Assembly (NCBI GenBank): GCA_963819635.1
Contig: CAWFWX010000011.1
Span: 1-64,000, forward strand
Length of the DNA: 64,000 nucleotides
DNA from: JACVRW01 sp963819635
Lineage (GTDB): Bacteria > Actinomycetota > Thermoleophilia > Solirubrobacterales > Thermoleophilaceae
Direction: 5' to 3'
In this document: positions 55,544 through 63,958 of the stretch, piece after piece
Numbering within the stretch: the stretch's first letter is position 1
How the letters are laid out: each line of letters opens with the position of its first letter
Translations under genes and position numbers: made by a program
Notes under the pieces: generated by a model
What the model was told of the DNA's origin: nothing
Seen by the model: the letters and a program-made list of their open reading frames with translations, nothing else
The model's database searches: none

Positions 55544-57122
55544 TCAGGGCGTGTGGTTCAAGGTGACGGTGCAGGGACGTCCGTTGTCGGAGACCGTCTG
55601 CCCGTCGATGTTCTTCGGCGTGATCGTGAGCTTGCTCGCCGTAACCGTCACCTGGCCGTAGCTGAACTGGTCGAGCACGGAGCACTGCATGCCCACGCCG
55701 CCCGGCGGGGGCGGCGTGAAGAACGCCGTGTCGACCAGGCCGCCGCTGCCCTCCTGCCCGGTCGTGTCGTCGATCTCGATCCCGAAGTTCGCGGTCGCCA
55801 CCGGGCCGACGGTCACGTCCAGGATGCCGCTGTTCTGCGCGCCCGCCCTGCTCGAGCGTCTGGAAGCGGGCGTCGTTGATCAGCGTCGCGTGCACGTCGG
55901 TGGTCAGGAAGATCACGTTCTTCACGCTCTGGAGCTCGCGCAGTATCTGCTGGCGCTCGGCCTCGAAGCCCTCCCAGCGGTCGTACGGGAGCACGTAGTA
56001 CTGCTGGATCGGCATCTCGTTGATGATCGCCTTGAAGCGCGCGTTCGAGCGCTTGATCGCCTTGAGGAAGCGGTTCAGCTGGCGCTTGCCGAGGAAGGTC
56101 CGGTCCGTGCTCCTGATGCGGTCGAGACAGGCCTGCGACACAGGCTGGGCGAGCGACGGATCGACGAGCGCGAACAGGTTGCGCGTGGTCTGCGGGGCCG
56201 TCGGCGCCACGTCGGGGCGCCCGGTGCTCGGGTTGTTGCACACGCCGCCCTCGTCGGCGTTGGCGCTCCGGAAGGAGCGCTCGTCGAGGAAGAAGAGCTC
56301 GAGGTTCCTCCCCCAGCGCATGCTGCGGTAGAGGCCGTCGCGCTTGGTGAAGCGCACGGGCGCGTAGTCGCGGAAGGCCTGCACGCCGCGCCTGTAGAGC
56401 GTGCCGCCGTTGACGTTCACGTTGTTGTCGAACGAGTTCTCGGCGGGCGAGAAGTCGTTCACGAACTCGTGGTCGTCCCACTGCGAATAGAACCCGGCGG
56501 ACCCGCGCAGAGCGCGCAGGGCCTTGTTCTGAAGGTTGATCTTGTACTTCGCCCACTTCTGCTTGACGCTCAGCGCGATCGGATTGAGCCGCCCGGGAAC
56601 CTCGCTGTCCGAGTAGATCGTGTCGCCGAGCATGACGTTGAAGTTGTTGCGCTCCGCCTTCATCAGGCGCAGCACGCCGCCGTCGTTCCAGAACGGCTTG
56701 GTCTGGCCGGGCTCCGGGTTGAAGTCCTGGTCGCCGCTCCAGGCGAACCTGATCGTCTTGCTCTGCGACGCCTTCGGCGCGGTCAGGAACGTCCCGACGT
56801 CGCTGCGCCTGCCGCCCTTTCCGACGAACCGGAACCAGTAGCGCTTGCCCGGCTTCAGGCGCCCAACCCGCTTCTGGACGGTGTTGTCGTGGCCCTTCCG
56901 GGCGCGGACGGAGACGTCCTTGGCGTTCCTGAAGCCGCGGTTCTGCGCGACCTCGAGCGAGTACGTCCCGCTCCTCGTCGCCTTGCCCCAGAGCACCGCG
57001 CTCGAGGACTTGACCTCGCCGGCGGTGACGCCGGACGAGAAGCCCCGCGCGGCCTGCGCGGCGGGCGCCGCGACCAGGAGAAGGGTGAGCAGGGCCAGAG
57101 GAAGAAGCCGATTCATGCGCAT
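55544..57122 (-). CDS. Secreted PhoD-like alkaline phosphatase, single-base frameshift
   Basis: Phosphodiesterase/phosphomonoesterase family that scavenges phosphate, sometimes from teichoic acids. 525 residues after correction. The ATG at 57122 gives a signal peptide (RLLPLALLTLLLVAAPAAQA), a fibronectin-like N-terminal domain (SGVTAGEVKSSSAVLWGKAT), then metal sites NVMLGDTIYSDSEVPG, FYSQWDDHEFVNDFSP, FFLDERSFRSA and VIFLTTDVHATLIND. An extra base near 55845 breaks the frame; correction joins FQTLEQGG to AQNSGILDVTVGPVATA. The C-terminus forms a beta-rich domain. Confidence 0.88.
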
Positions 57123-57133
57123 GGGAACCCGGC

Positions 57134-57139
57134 ATCCTA
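57134..57139 (-). promoter_or_regulatory. Leaderless -10 box TAGGAT for the PhoD-like gene
   Basis: Eleven bases before the ATG at 57122, with no ribosome binding site. Confidence 0.45.
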
Positions 57140-57163
57140 TGGAAGGTTGCGGGTGCCCGACTG

Positions 57164-57169
57164 TAGGCT
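57164..57169 (+). promoter_or_regulatory. Leaderless -10 box TAGGCT for the acyl-CoA dehydrogenase operon
   Basis: Eleven bases before the ATG at 57181; it leads the four-gene unit ending with STAS. Confidence 0.45.
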
Positions 57170-57180
57170 CCCGTTCGCAG

Positions 57181-58755
57181 ATGGAGATCTCAGAGGCCGG
57201 CGGCACGCACGCCGTCGAGAACCAGGCGCCGCCGCTGACGCCCTACAACGTGTTCTCCGCCGATCTCCCGCTGCGCGAGGCGCTCGAGCGCGAGGGCGGC
57301 GGCTGGGGCGTCGACAGGCTGCGCGAGACCGGGGAGCTGGCGGGCTCGCCGGAGGCGCTCGAGCACTCCGAGCGGGCCGAGCGCAACGAGCCGATCCTCC
57401 GCACGCACGACCGCTACGGGAACCGGATCGACGAGGTGGAGCTCGACCCCTCCTGGCACTGGTGCCTCCGGCAGGCGATCGAACGAGAGATCCACTCCCT
57501 GCCTTGGAGGGACCCGCAGCCGGGCGGACACGTGGTCCGGGCGGCGCTGTTCTTCGTGTGGGGCCAGGTGAACTCCGGCGTGATGTGCCCGGTCTCGATG
57601 ACCTACTCGGCGATCCCCGCGCTCCGCGAGGAGCCGGACATCGCCGCCGAGTGGGAGCCGCGCATCACACGTCCCAGCTACGACGACGCCGTCCTCGTGG
57701 GCATGGCGATGACGGAGAAGCAGGGTGGCTCCGACGTTCGTGCCAACTCCACCCGCGCCCTGCCGAACGGCGACGGCTGGGAGATCACCGGGCACAAGTG
57801 GTTCTGCTCCTATCCGCCCTGCGACCTCTTCCTGACGCTCGCGCAGACGCCGGCCGGGCTGTCCTGCTTCGTGATCGAGGGGCGCGATCCGGGCTTCCGC
57901 ATCCAGCGCCTGAAGGACAAGCTCGGCACGCGCTCGCTGCCGTCGAGCGAGGTGGAGTTCCACGGCGTGCGCGGCCAGCTGGTCGGCGAGGAGGGCCGCG
58001 GCGTGCGGACCATCATCCGGATGGTCAACCACACCCGGCTCGACTGCCTGATCGGGTCGTCGGCGGGCATGCGCTGGGGCCTGGCGCAGGCCGTCCACCA
58101 CGCGCGCCACCGGAGCGCCTTCGGCAAGCTCCTGATCGACCAGCCGCTCATGCGCAACGTGCTGGCCGATCTCGCGCTCGAATCGGAGGCGGCCACCGCC
58201 GTGACCCTGCGCGTGGCGCGGGCCTACGACGATGGCGACGCTCCCTTCCGCCGGATCGCCACCGCGGTGATGAAGCACTACGTGTGCAAGCGAGCGCCGG
58301 GACATGCCGGGGAGGCGCTCGAGTGCCTCGGCGGCAACGGCTACGTCGAGGAATCCGGCATGCCACGCCTCCTGCGCGACTCGCCGCTCAACTCGATCTG
58401 GGAAGGCTCGGGGAACGTGTCGGCCCTGGACGTGCTGCGCGCCCTCGTGAGGGAGCCCGAGGCGCTGCCTGCCTTCCTGGCGGAGTGCGAGCTCGGCCGC
58501 GGCGGCAACGCCGCGCTCGACGCCCACCTCGACCGCATCGCCGCCACGCAGCCCCAGGATCCGGAGTTCGAGGCGCGCCGGGTGGTGTCCGACCTCGCGG
58601 TCGCGCTGGAGGGAAGCCTGCTGGTGCGGCACGCACCCGCCGCCGTGGCGGACGCGTTCTGCGCCTCGCGGCTCGACTCCATCGGCCGCTCGTACGGCAC
58701 CCTGCCGCCCTCGGTGGACACCGACGCGATCCTGGCGCGCACGCTCGCGGGCTGA
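57181..58755 (+). CDS. Acyl-CoA dehydrogenase family protein, AidB-like
   Basis: 524 residues, longer than ordinary acyl-CoA dehydrogenases (about 380) and close to AidB/isovaleryl-CoA dehydrogenase-like proteins. FAD/substrate signatures: VGMAMTEKQGGSDVRANST, ITGHKWFCSYPPCDLFLTLA, LGTRSLPSSEVEFHGV and the helical-domain RSAFGKLLIDQPLMRNVLAD, then ALECLGGNGYVEESGMPRLL. LNSIWEGSGNVSALDVLRAL is typical of AidB. It could act in branched-chain or fatty-acid oxidation, or protect DNA as AidB. Eight bases separate it from the hydratase gene. Confidence 0.9.
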   Translation: MEISEAGGTHAVENQAPPLTPYNVFSADLPLREALEREGGGWGVDRLRETGELAGSPEALEHSERAERNEPILRTHDRYGNRIDEVELDPSWHWCLRQAIEREIHSLPWRDPQPGGHVVRAALFFVWGQVNSGVMCPVSMTYSAIPALREEPDIAAEWEPRITRPSYDDAVLVGMAMTEKQGGSDVRANSTRALPNGDGWEITGHKWFCSYPPCDLFLTLAQTPAGLSCFVIEGRDPGFRIQRLKDKLGTRSLPSSEVEFHGVRGQLVGEEGRGVRTIIRMVNHTRLDCLIGSSAGMRWGLAQAVHHARHRSAFGKLLIDQPLMRNVLADLALESEAATAVTLRVARAYDDGDAPFRRIATAVMKHYVCKRAPGHAGEALECLGGNGYVEESGMPRLLRDSPLNSIWEGSGNVSALDVLRALVREPEALPAFLAECELGRGGNAALDAHLDRIAATQPQDPEFEARRVVSDLAVALEGSLLVRHAPAAVADAFCASRLDSIGRSYGTLPPSVDTDAILARTLAG

Positions 58756-58763
58756 GCGACCCC

Positions 58764-59606
58764 GTGACGCCGACGACGCTCCGCTACGAGGTCACGGGGC
58801 GGGTCGCGCGAATCACGCTCGACCGCCCGGAGCGGGCGAATGCCATCACGCTGGCGATGCCGCGCGAGCTGGCCGAGTGCGTGGAGGAGGCGAACCTCGA
58901 CCCGTCGGTTCACGTGATCGCGTTGGCCGGGAGCGGCAAGGGCTTCTGCGGCGGCTACGACCTCGTGGAGTACGCCGAGACGCAGGCGCCGAACCACGAC
59001 CCCGCAGAGCCGTGGGACCCGGTCGTCGACTGGCAGATGATGAGCCGCAACCTGCGCGGCTTCATGAGCCTGTTCCACTCCGACAAGCCGGTGGTCTGCA
59101 AGGTCCACGGCTTCTGCGTAGCCGGCGGAACCGACCTCGCGCTCTGCTCAGACCTGCTGGTGATCGCGGACGACGCGCGCATCGGCTACCCGCCGGCCCG
59201 CGTCTGGGGCGTTCCGACGTCCGCGCTGTGGGCGTTCCGGGTGGGTGACCAGCGCGCCAAGCGCCTCCTCTTCACCGGCGACCTGATCGACGGCCGTACC
59301 GCGCTCGAGTGGGGCCTGGCCGTGGAGGCGCCGCCGGCCGCCGAGCTCGACGAGCGCTTCGAGGAGCTGGTCGAGCGCGTAGCGCTCACGCCCGTCAACC
59401 AGCTGGTGATGATGAAGCTGCTGATCAACCAGGCGCTCTTCGCGCAGGGCCTCAACGCGACCCAGGCGCTGGGCGTCTTCTTCGACGGGATCGCGCGCCA
59501 CACGCCGGAGGGCCACGCTTTCCAGCGTCGCGCCGCAGAGCTGGGCTTCAAGGAGGCCGTACGTGAGCGCGACGAGCCGTACGACGCGGCACAATCCCCG
59601 CCGTGA
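58764..59606 (+). CDS. Enoyl-CoA hydratase/isomerase (crotonase) family protein
   Basis: 280 residues from the GTG at 58764. VARITLDRPERANAIT opens the fold; GSGKGFCGGYDLVEYAE gives the first oxyanion-hole glycine, and VHGFCVAGGTDLALCSDLLV the second. The residue where classic hydratases place one catalytic Glu is not evident, so it may be an isomerase, hydrolase or hydratase with altered chemistry. The stop overlaps the start of the phosphatase/kinase gene (GTGA). Confidence 0.87.
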   Translation: MTPTTLRYEVTGRVARITLDRPERANAITLAMPRELAECVEEANLDPSVHVIALAGSGKGFCGGYDLVEYAETQAPNHDPAEPWDPVVDWQMMSRNLRGFMSLFHSDKPVVCKVHGFCVAGGTDLALCSDLLVIADDARIGYPPARVWGVPTSALWAFRVGDQRAKRLLFTGDLIDGRTALEWGLAVEAPPAAELDERFEELVERVALTPVNQLVMMKLLINQALFAQGLNATQALGVFFDGIARHTPEGHAFQRRAAELGFKEAVRERDEPYDAAQSPP

Positions 59607-61195
59607 AATCCCGTGTAGCCGCAGATCAGCTTCGTGATCTCCAGGCCATCACGGACGCCGCGCTTGCGTATCTGCCCCTCGACGTGCTTCTCGACGAGCT
59701 GCTCACGCGGGTGATCGCGATTCTCGGGGTGGACACGGCGGCGATCCTCCTGCTGGACGAAGACGAGACCACACTGGTCGCGCGCGCGGCGAAGGGCCTC
59801 GAGGAGGAGGTCGAGCGCGGCGTGCGGATTCCGGTCGGTCGCGGCTTCGCGGGCCGGATCGCGGCGACGCGCCAGCCGGTCCGCATCCCGAACGTCGCCG
59901 AGGCGGACATCTACAACCCGATCCTGCGCGAAAAGGGCCTGCAGTCGCTGCTCGGCGTGCCGCTGCTGGTGGAGGGCGGGGTCATCGGGGTTCTCCACGT
60001 CGGCACGCTGAGCGCGCACGCCTTCGACGACGAGGAAACCGACCTCCTCCAGCGCGCCGGGGACCGCGCCGCGCTCGCGATCTCCAGCCGGCTGACCGAG
60101 CACGAGCGCGGGCTGGCCGACGCGCTCCAGCGCAGCATCCTCCCTCGCCTCCCCGACCTGCCCGCGGTGTCGCTCGCGGGCCGCTACCTGCCCGCCGCGG
60201 CAGCCCGTCTCGGCGGGGACTGGTACGACGCCTTCGCGCTCCCCGATGGACGGCTGGGCCTCGCGATCGGCGACGTCGTCGGCCGCGGCTTCCACGCGGC
60301 CGCGATCATGGGCCAGCTGCGCAGCGGCCTCCGGGCCTATTCGATCGACGGATTGCCCCCGGACGAGGTGCTCGAGCGCCTCAACCGCCTGCTGCGCCAG
60401 CTCGAGCCGGGCCGTACGGCCACGCTGGTCTACCTCGTCCTCGACCCGCACGGGGGCGGCCTCGCGATCGCGGGCGCCGGCCACCCGCCCCCGCTCGTGA
60501 AGCCTGTCGACGGGCCGCCCTTCTACGTCGAGCTGCCGGGGTCGGTCCCGCTCGGCGCCGCCCGCTACGTCCACTACGACGCTCAACACCTCGAGCTCGA
60601 GCCGGGCTCCGCGCTCGTGCTCTACACGGACGGCCTCGTGGAGCGCTCCGGCGAGCCGCTCGACACCGGGCTGGAGCGGCTGGCCGCCACGGTCGGCGCG
60701 AGCTCCGACGACCTCGAGCATCTGGGCGACACCCTCATCGACGTGCTGCTGCCCGAGGGGCCGGGGGACGACGACGTGGCGCTGCTCATGGCACAGACGA
60801 TGCAGATCGAGGAGACGCTCGTGGCGCGCTTCGCGGCCGAGGTCGACTCGATCCCGGTGATGCGCCGCCTGCTCGCCCGGTGGCTCGAGGAGGCCGGCGC
60901 GACGCGCCCCGAGGTGGAGGACCTGATGCTGGCGACGGCCGAGGCGGCCGCCAACGCGATCGAGCACGCGTACGGACTCGAGCTGGGCGCGGTCGAGGTG
61001 CGCGCCTGGACCTCGAAGAGCGGGGCCGTGAAGGTGGCGATCCGCGACTTCGGGAACTGGCGCGCGCCGCGCGGCACGCACCGCGGGCGCGGGCTCCAGC
61101 TGATGCAGGGCCTGGCCGACGAGGTCGAGGTGATCCGTAGCGCCGAGGGCACGACCATCGAGCTGTCGCGGCAGCTGGGCATGGAGGCCGCGTGA
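59603..61195 (+). CDS. Fused GAF, SpoIIE-type PP2C phosphatase and HATPase (RsbW-like) signalling protein
   Basis: 530 residues. GAF sensor at about 15-160 (AILLLDEDETTLVARAAKGL; GVPLLVEGGVIGVLHVG); linker helix with LADALQRSILPRLPDLPAV; SpoIIE/PP2C phosphatase at about 190-398 with metal Asp residues in GGDWYDA (204-210), AIGDVVGRGF, LYTDGLVER and GDDDVALL; HATPase_c_2 serine-kinase domain at about 405-525 with the N box ATAEAAANAIEHAYG and the G box HRGRGLQLMQGL. It thus holds both the phosphatase and the kinase of an anti-sigma-antagonist switch. The partner STAS gene overlaps its stop (GTGA). Confidence 0.93.
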   Translation: MKSRVAADQLRDLQAITDAALAYLPLDVLLDELLTRVIAILGVDTAAILLLDEDETTLVARAAKGLEEEVERGVRIPVGRGFAGRIAATRQPVRIPNVAEADIYNPILREKGLQSLLGVPLLVEGGVIGVLHVGTLSAHAFDDEETDLLQRAGDRAALAISSRLTEHERGLADALQRSILPRLPDLPAVSLAGRYLPAAAARLGGDWYDAFALPDGRLGLAIGDVVGRGFHAAAIMGQLRSGLRAYSIDGLPPDEVLERLNRLLRQLEPGRTATLVYLVLDPHGGGLAIAGAGHPPPLVKPVDGPPFYVELPGSVPLGAARYVHYDAQHLELEPGSALVLYTDGLVERSGEPLDTGLERLAATVGASSDDLEHLGDTLIDVLLPEGPGDDDVALLMAQTMQIEETLVARFAAEVDSIPVMRRLLARWLEEAGATRPEVEDLMLATAEAAANAIEHAYGLELGAVEVRAWTSKSGAVKVAIRDFGNWRAPRGTHRGRGLQLMQGLADEVEVIRSAEGTTIELSRQLGMEAA

Positions 61196-61548
61196 ACGAC
61201 CGGCAGCACCCGTATGTGGACTACCACGACGCCGTGGGCGTCGTGCGCCTCGAGGGCGCCGTGGACATCGTCCAGGCCCACGAGCTGCGCGGCCGGTTGC
61301 TCGGCGCGGTCCGCAACGAGGACCTCGGGCTCGTCGTGGACCTGAGCGAGGCGACCTACATCGACAGCGTCGGGGTGAGCCTCATGTTCGAGCTCGCGGA
61401 GAGGCTCGCGGGACGGCAGCTGCGCCTCGCGGTCGTCCTACCTCAGGGTGGGCTCGTCGAGCGGGTGCTCGGGATGGTCGACCTGGCGTCCGTCGCGGAG
61501 ATCCACCCTGACGTCGCCGAAGCGCTCAGCGCGATCCGCGCCGCCTGA
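61192..61548 (+). CDS. STAS-domain anti-sigma factor antagonist
   Basis: 118 residues, a single STAS domain like SpoIIAA/RsbV. AVGVVRLEGAVDIVQAHELR is strand one to helix one, and VVDLSEATYIDSVGVSLMFE carries the phosphorylation serine (S59, in D-S-V-G). It is the expected substrate of both halves of the upstream phosphatase/kinase. Which sigma factor, if any, is released is not shown here; the only sigma factor in the window is the ECF41 type, which normally needs no such switch. Confidence 0.92.
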   Translation: MNDRQHPYVDYHDAVGVVRLEGAVDIVQAHELRGRLLGAVRNEDLGLVVDLSEATYIDSVGVSLMFELAERLAGRQLRLAVVLPQGGLVERVLGMVDLASVAEIHPDVAEALSAIRAA

Positions 61549-62131
61549 ACGTCGCGATGCCCGCGCCCGCCAGGACCACCCCCGCGAGCGGGAGGAGCCA
61601 CGGGCCGACACCGTTGCCGGCGTCCTCGCTTCGCTTCTCGTCCGCGACGATGAACACCTCCGGCGGGCGCGGGTCGCTCGCCGTCGCGTCATCCGACCCG
61701 GGCGCCATGTAGACGCCGCCTCCGCCGTCACGCGCTGCCTCGCTCCCGACCGGGAAGGAGACGTAGTCCTGGGGGACCTCGCCGGACCCCACGTTCACGG
61801 CCGGGAAGCGCATGCGGCGCTCGCCGGCCACGAGCGTGAGCTTCCAGCGTCCCTCCGCGGGGAAGACGGTCGTGACCCTGAAGGCGCTGGCCCCGGCGAT
61901 GCTGGAGGCGGCCTTCTCGACCGTGGCGGTCACCGTGCGGTGAGCTCGCCTGGCGACGAGGGCCGGCCGCGGCACGCCGCGGAACTCGTTCAGCTCGATC
62001 GTCGCCACCCAGGCCTTGCCGGGCTCGACGGCCTCGTTCCCGGCGGTGAGCACCGCGTGCGGGCCCTTGGCGATGGCGGCCGGCGCGAGCACCAGACCTG
62101 CGAGGAGGAGCACGACCAGTGTGCGTGTCAT
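61526..62131 (-). CDS. Secreted, C-terminally membrane-anchored protein of unknown function
   Basis: 201 residues. The ATG at 62131 (preceded by agaggg) gives a signal peptide (TRTLVVLLLAGLVLAPAAIA). The body is beta-rich (AVEPGKAWVATIELNEFRG; GRWKLTLVAGERRMRFPAV) and resembles the YtkA/FixH-like immunoglobulin fold that often follows metal or copper proteins. A C-terminal helix (LLPLAGVVLAGAGIATF) and an Arg tail anchor it. The last 23 bases overlap the convergent STAS gene. Confidence 0.68.
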   Translation of the reverse strand: MTRTLVVLLLAGLVLAPAAIAKGPHAVLTAGNEAVEPGKAWVATIELNEFRGVPRPALVARRAHRTVTATVEKAASSIAGASAFRVTTVFPAEGRWKLTLVAGERRMRFPAVNVGSGEVPQDYVSFPVGSEAARDGGGGVYMAPGSDDATASDPRPPEVFIVADEKRSEDAGNGVGPWLLPLAGVVLAGAGIATFRRRGSR

Positions 62132-62179
62132 GCCCTCTCTACAACCGCCGCGGCGCGGCGGTTCCATGGTCGGGATGCG

Positions 62180-62193
62180 CAACCACATGGTTG
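62180..62193. promoter_or_regulatory. Operator-like palindrome before the epimerase
   Basis: CAACCA-ca-TGGTTG, a perfect 6-bp inverted repeat immediately upstream of the TAGACT box. It resembles sites of ArsR/PadR-type repressors; no such regulator is in the window. Confidence 0.5.
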
Positions 62194-62196
62194 CAA

Positions 62197-62202
62197 TAGA
62201 CT
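62197..62202 (+). promoter_or_regulatory. Leaderless -10 box TAGACT for the epimerase
   Basis: Seven bases before the ATG at 62210. The palindrome at 62180-62193 would cover the -35 side. Confidence 0.5.
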
Positions 62203-62209
62203 GACCGCG

Positions 62210-63163
62210 ATGCGGGTGGTGTTCATCGGGGGAACGGGGCCGGTCGGTCAGTCCTCACTGCCCCACCTGCTTGGCGCCGGCCACTCTGTGGCGGTGGCGC
62301 ACTCCGGCGCGCACGAGCCGCCGGACCTGCCGGACGTCGAGCATCTCCATGGTGCGCGCGAGGAGTTGCTCGCGGCCGGCGGTCCGGTTGAGCGGTGGGC
62401 GCCCGATGCCCTCGTCGACACCTTCGCCGGTGGCGCCACGGCGGCGAAGGCGCGTGGGCTCGGACTGCTGGCCCAGCGCTGCGGCGTGGAGCGCATCGTC
62501 GCCGTCAGCTCGATGGACGTCTATCGGCACTGCGCGGTCGCGGGCGTCGACGGCCATACTCCGCTCGATCTCCCCCTGGACGCTGTGCCGCTTCCAGAGT
62601 CCGCTCCGCTCAGGAGCGGGCCCAGCCCCGGCGGTGGGACGCGCCACGACAACGTCGCCGCAGAGGGCGCGCTGCGCGGCGCCGACTTCATCTCCGTGCT
62701 CAGGCCCGGGGCGATCTACGGCCAGTATCTGCACCCGCGCGTGTTTCGCGAGTGGTATCTCGTCGGCAGGGTCGCGCGCGGTGAGCACCGCCTCGCGCTG
62801 CCGGACGGCGGCAGCCAAATCTTCCAACGGGTCGCCTCCGAGCGCGTGGGGCGGGCCGTCGCGGCGACTCTCGAGCGAGCCCCCCGGGGACGCTGGGAAT
62901 GCAACGTCGGCGATCCGCGCGATTTCACCTTCGGCGCGCTCGCGACGCTGGTGGCCGAACACCTCGACTGGTCGTGGGACCCCGTCTTGGTTCCGTGGCA
63001 CGACGGCGACCATCCATGGAACGTGCGCCATCCGGTCATCGCGGACACCTCACGGCTGCGTGACGTGCTCGGCGTCACCGAGCCCGATCCGGCCGCCGCG
63101 ACGATCTCCCAGATCGAGTGGCTGTGGGAGCACCGCGATGCGGCCGCGAGCGTCCCGGACTAG
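62210..63163 (+). CDS. NAD-dependent epimerase/dehydratase family protein
   Basis: 317 residues. MRVVFIGGTGPVGQSSLPHL holds the NAD loop (GGTGPVG); SSMDVYRH and VLRPGAIYGQYLHPRVF follow, but the classical YxxxK pair is not evident, so it could be a non-catalytic or atypical member. The C-terminal half (WECNVGDPRDFTFGALATL) is like isoflavone-reductase or UDP-sugar epimerase relatives. It stops in a CTAG shared with the convergent VOC gene. Confidence 0.82.
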   Translation: MRVVFIGGTGPVGQSSLPHLLGAGHSVAVAHSGAHEPPDLPDVEHLHGAREELLAAGGPVERWAPDALVDTFAGGATAAKARGLGLLAQRCGVERIVAVSSMDVYRHCAVAGVDGHTPLDLPLDAVPLPESAPLRSGPSPGGGTRHDNVAAEGALRGADFISVLRPGAIYGQYLHPRVFREWYLVGRVARGEHRLALPDGGSQIFQRVASERVGRAVAATLERAPRGRWECNVGDPRDFTFGALATLVAEHLDWSWDPVLVPWHDGDHPWNVRHPVIADTSRLRDVLGVTEPDPAAATISQIEWLWEHRDAAASVPD

Positions 63164-63924
63164 TCGTCGAAGCGGCCGGCGACCAGCGCGAAGATCGCCC
63201 CCTGCGGGTCCTGAGCGACCAGGATGCGTCCGCCCGGCACCTCGAGCGGCTCGACCATCACCGTGGCGCCCGCTGAGGCGATCCGGCCCGCTGCGTCGTC
63301 GAGGTCGTCGATGCCGAAGTAGACGAGCCAGTGCGACGGCATCGGCGCTCCGGGTGGGAGCGGCATCATCCCGCCGTTCAGGCGCTCGCCGCGATAGATG
63401 CCCCAGTAGGGCGTCTCGGTGTTCCCCACCGATTCGAAGCGCCAGCCGAACAGCTCGCCATAGAAGCGCTCGGCGGCCTCCGTGTCAGAGGTGTTCAGCT
63501 GGTTCAGGCTGAGGGCGCCGTGAGTGTTCACGACCTCGGCGCCGATGGCCCTGCGCGGCCGCCAGAGGCAGAACACCGCGCCCGTCGGGTCCTGGATGGT
63601 CGACATGCGGCCCGCGTCCATGACCTCGAACGGCTCGGCGAGGACGTTCGCGCCCAGCTCACGAGCCCGCTCGGTCGTGGCGTCGACGTCGTCGACGGTG
63701 ACATACGAGGCCCAGGCGGGATGGCGTTCCGTCGTCTCGAACATCGCCGCCGCGGCACGGCCGCCGATCCTCGCCATCACGTAGACGCCGTCCCCGGGGA
63801 TCGGGTTGTCCTCGAACTCCCATCCGAACAGCCCGCCGTAGAACTCCTTGGACCCCTGCGCGTCCGGAGTGGAGAGGTCGGTCCAGGAGAAGGTCCCGTG
63901 CTCGTGTCGGTCGCGCTCGCCCAT
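63160..63924 (-). CDS. Two-domain VOC-family protein
   Basis: 254 residues with two glyoxalase-fold halves, like the mycobacterial 27-kDa antigen (Cfp30B) group. Half one: FSWTDLSTPDAQGSKEFYGG and YVTVDDVDATTERARELGAN; half two: SLNQLNTSDTEAAERFYGEL and YFGIDDLDDAAGRIASAGAT, then ILVAQDPQGAIFALV. The ligand is unknown. The ATG at 63924 lies six bases after a TAGGGT box. Confidence 0.87.
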   Translation of the reverse strand: MGERDRHEHGTFSWTDLSTPDAQGSKEFYGGLFGWEFEDNPIPGDGVYVMARIGGRAAAAMFETTERHPAWASYVTVDDVDATTERARELGANVLAEPFEVMDAGRMSTIQDPTGAVFCLWRPRRAIGAEVVNTHGALSLNQLNTSDTEAAERFYGELFGWRFESVGNTETPYWGIYRGERLNGGMMPLPPGAPMPSHWLVYFGIDDLDDAAGRIASAGATVMVEPLEVPGGRILVAQDPQGAIFALVAGRFDD

Positions 63925-63930
63925 GCGCCG

Positions 63931-63936
63931 ACCCTA
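63931..63936 (-). promoter_or_regulatory. Leaderless -10 box TAGGGT for the VOC gene
   Basis: Six bases before the ATG at 63924; also just downstream of the next leftward gene's stop. Confidence 0.45.
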
Positions 63937-63958
63937 ACGGGCCGGCGCATGCGCTCCC

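Noticed and set aside
55689..59606. 1305-codon plus-strand frame
   Set aside because: It runs through the antisense of PhoD and an alternative frame of the dehydrogenase; only its end is the real enoyl-CoA hydratase.
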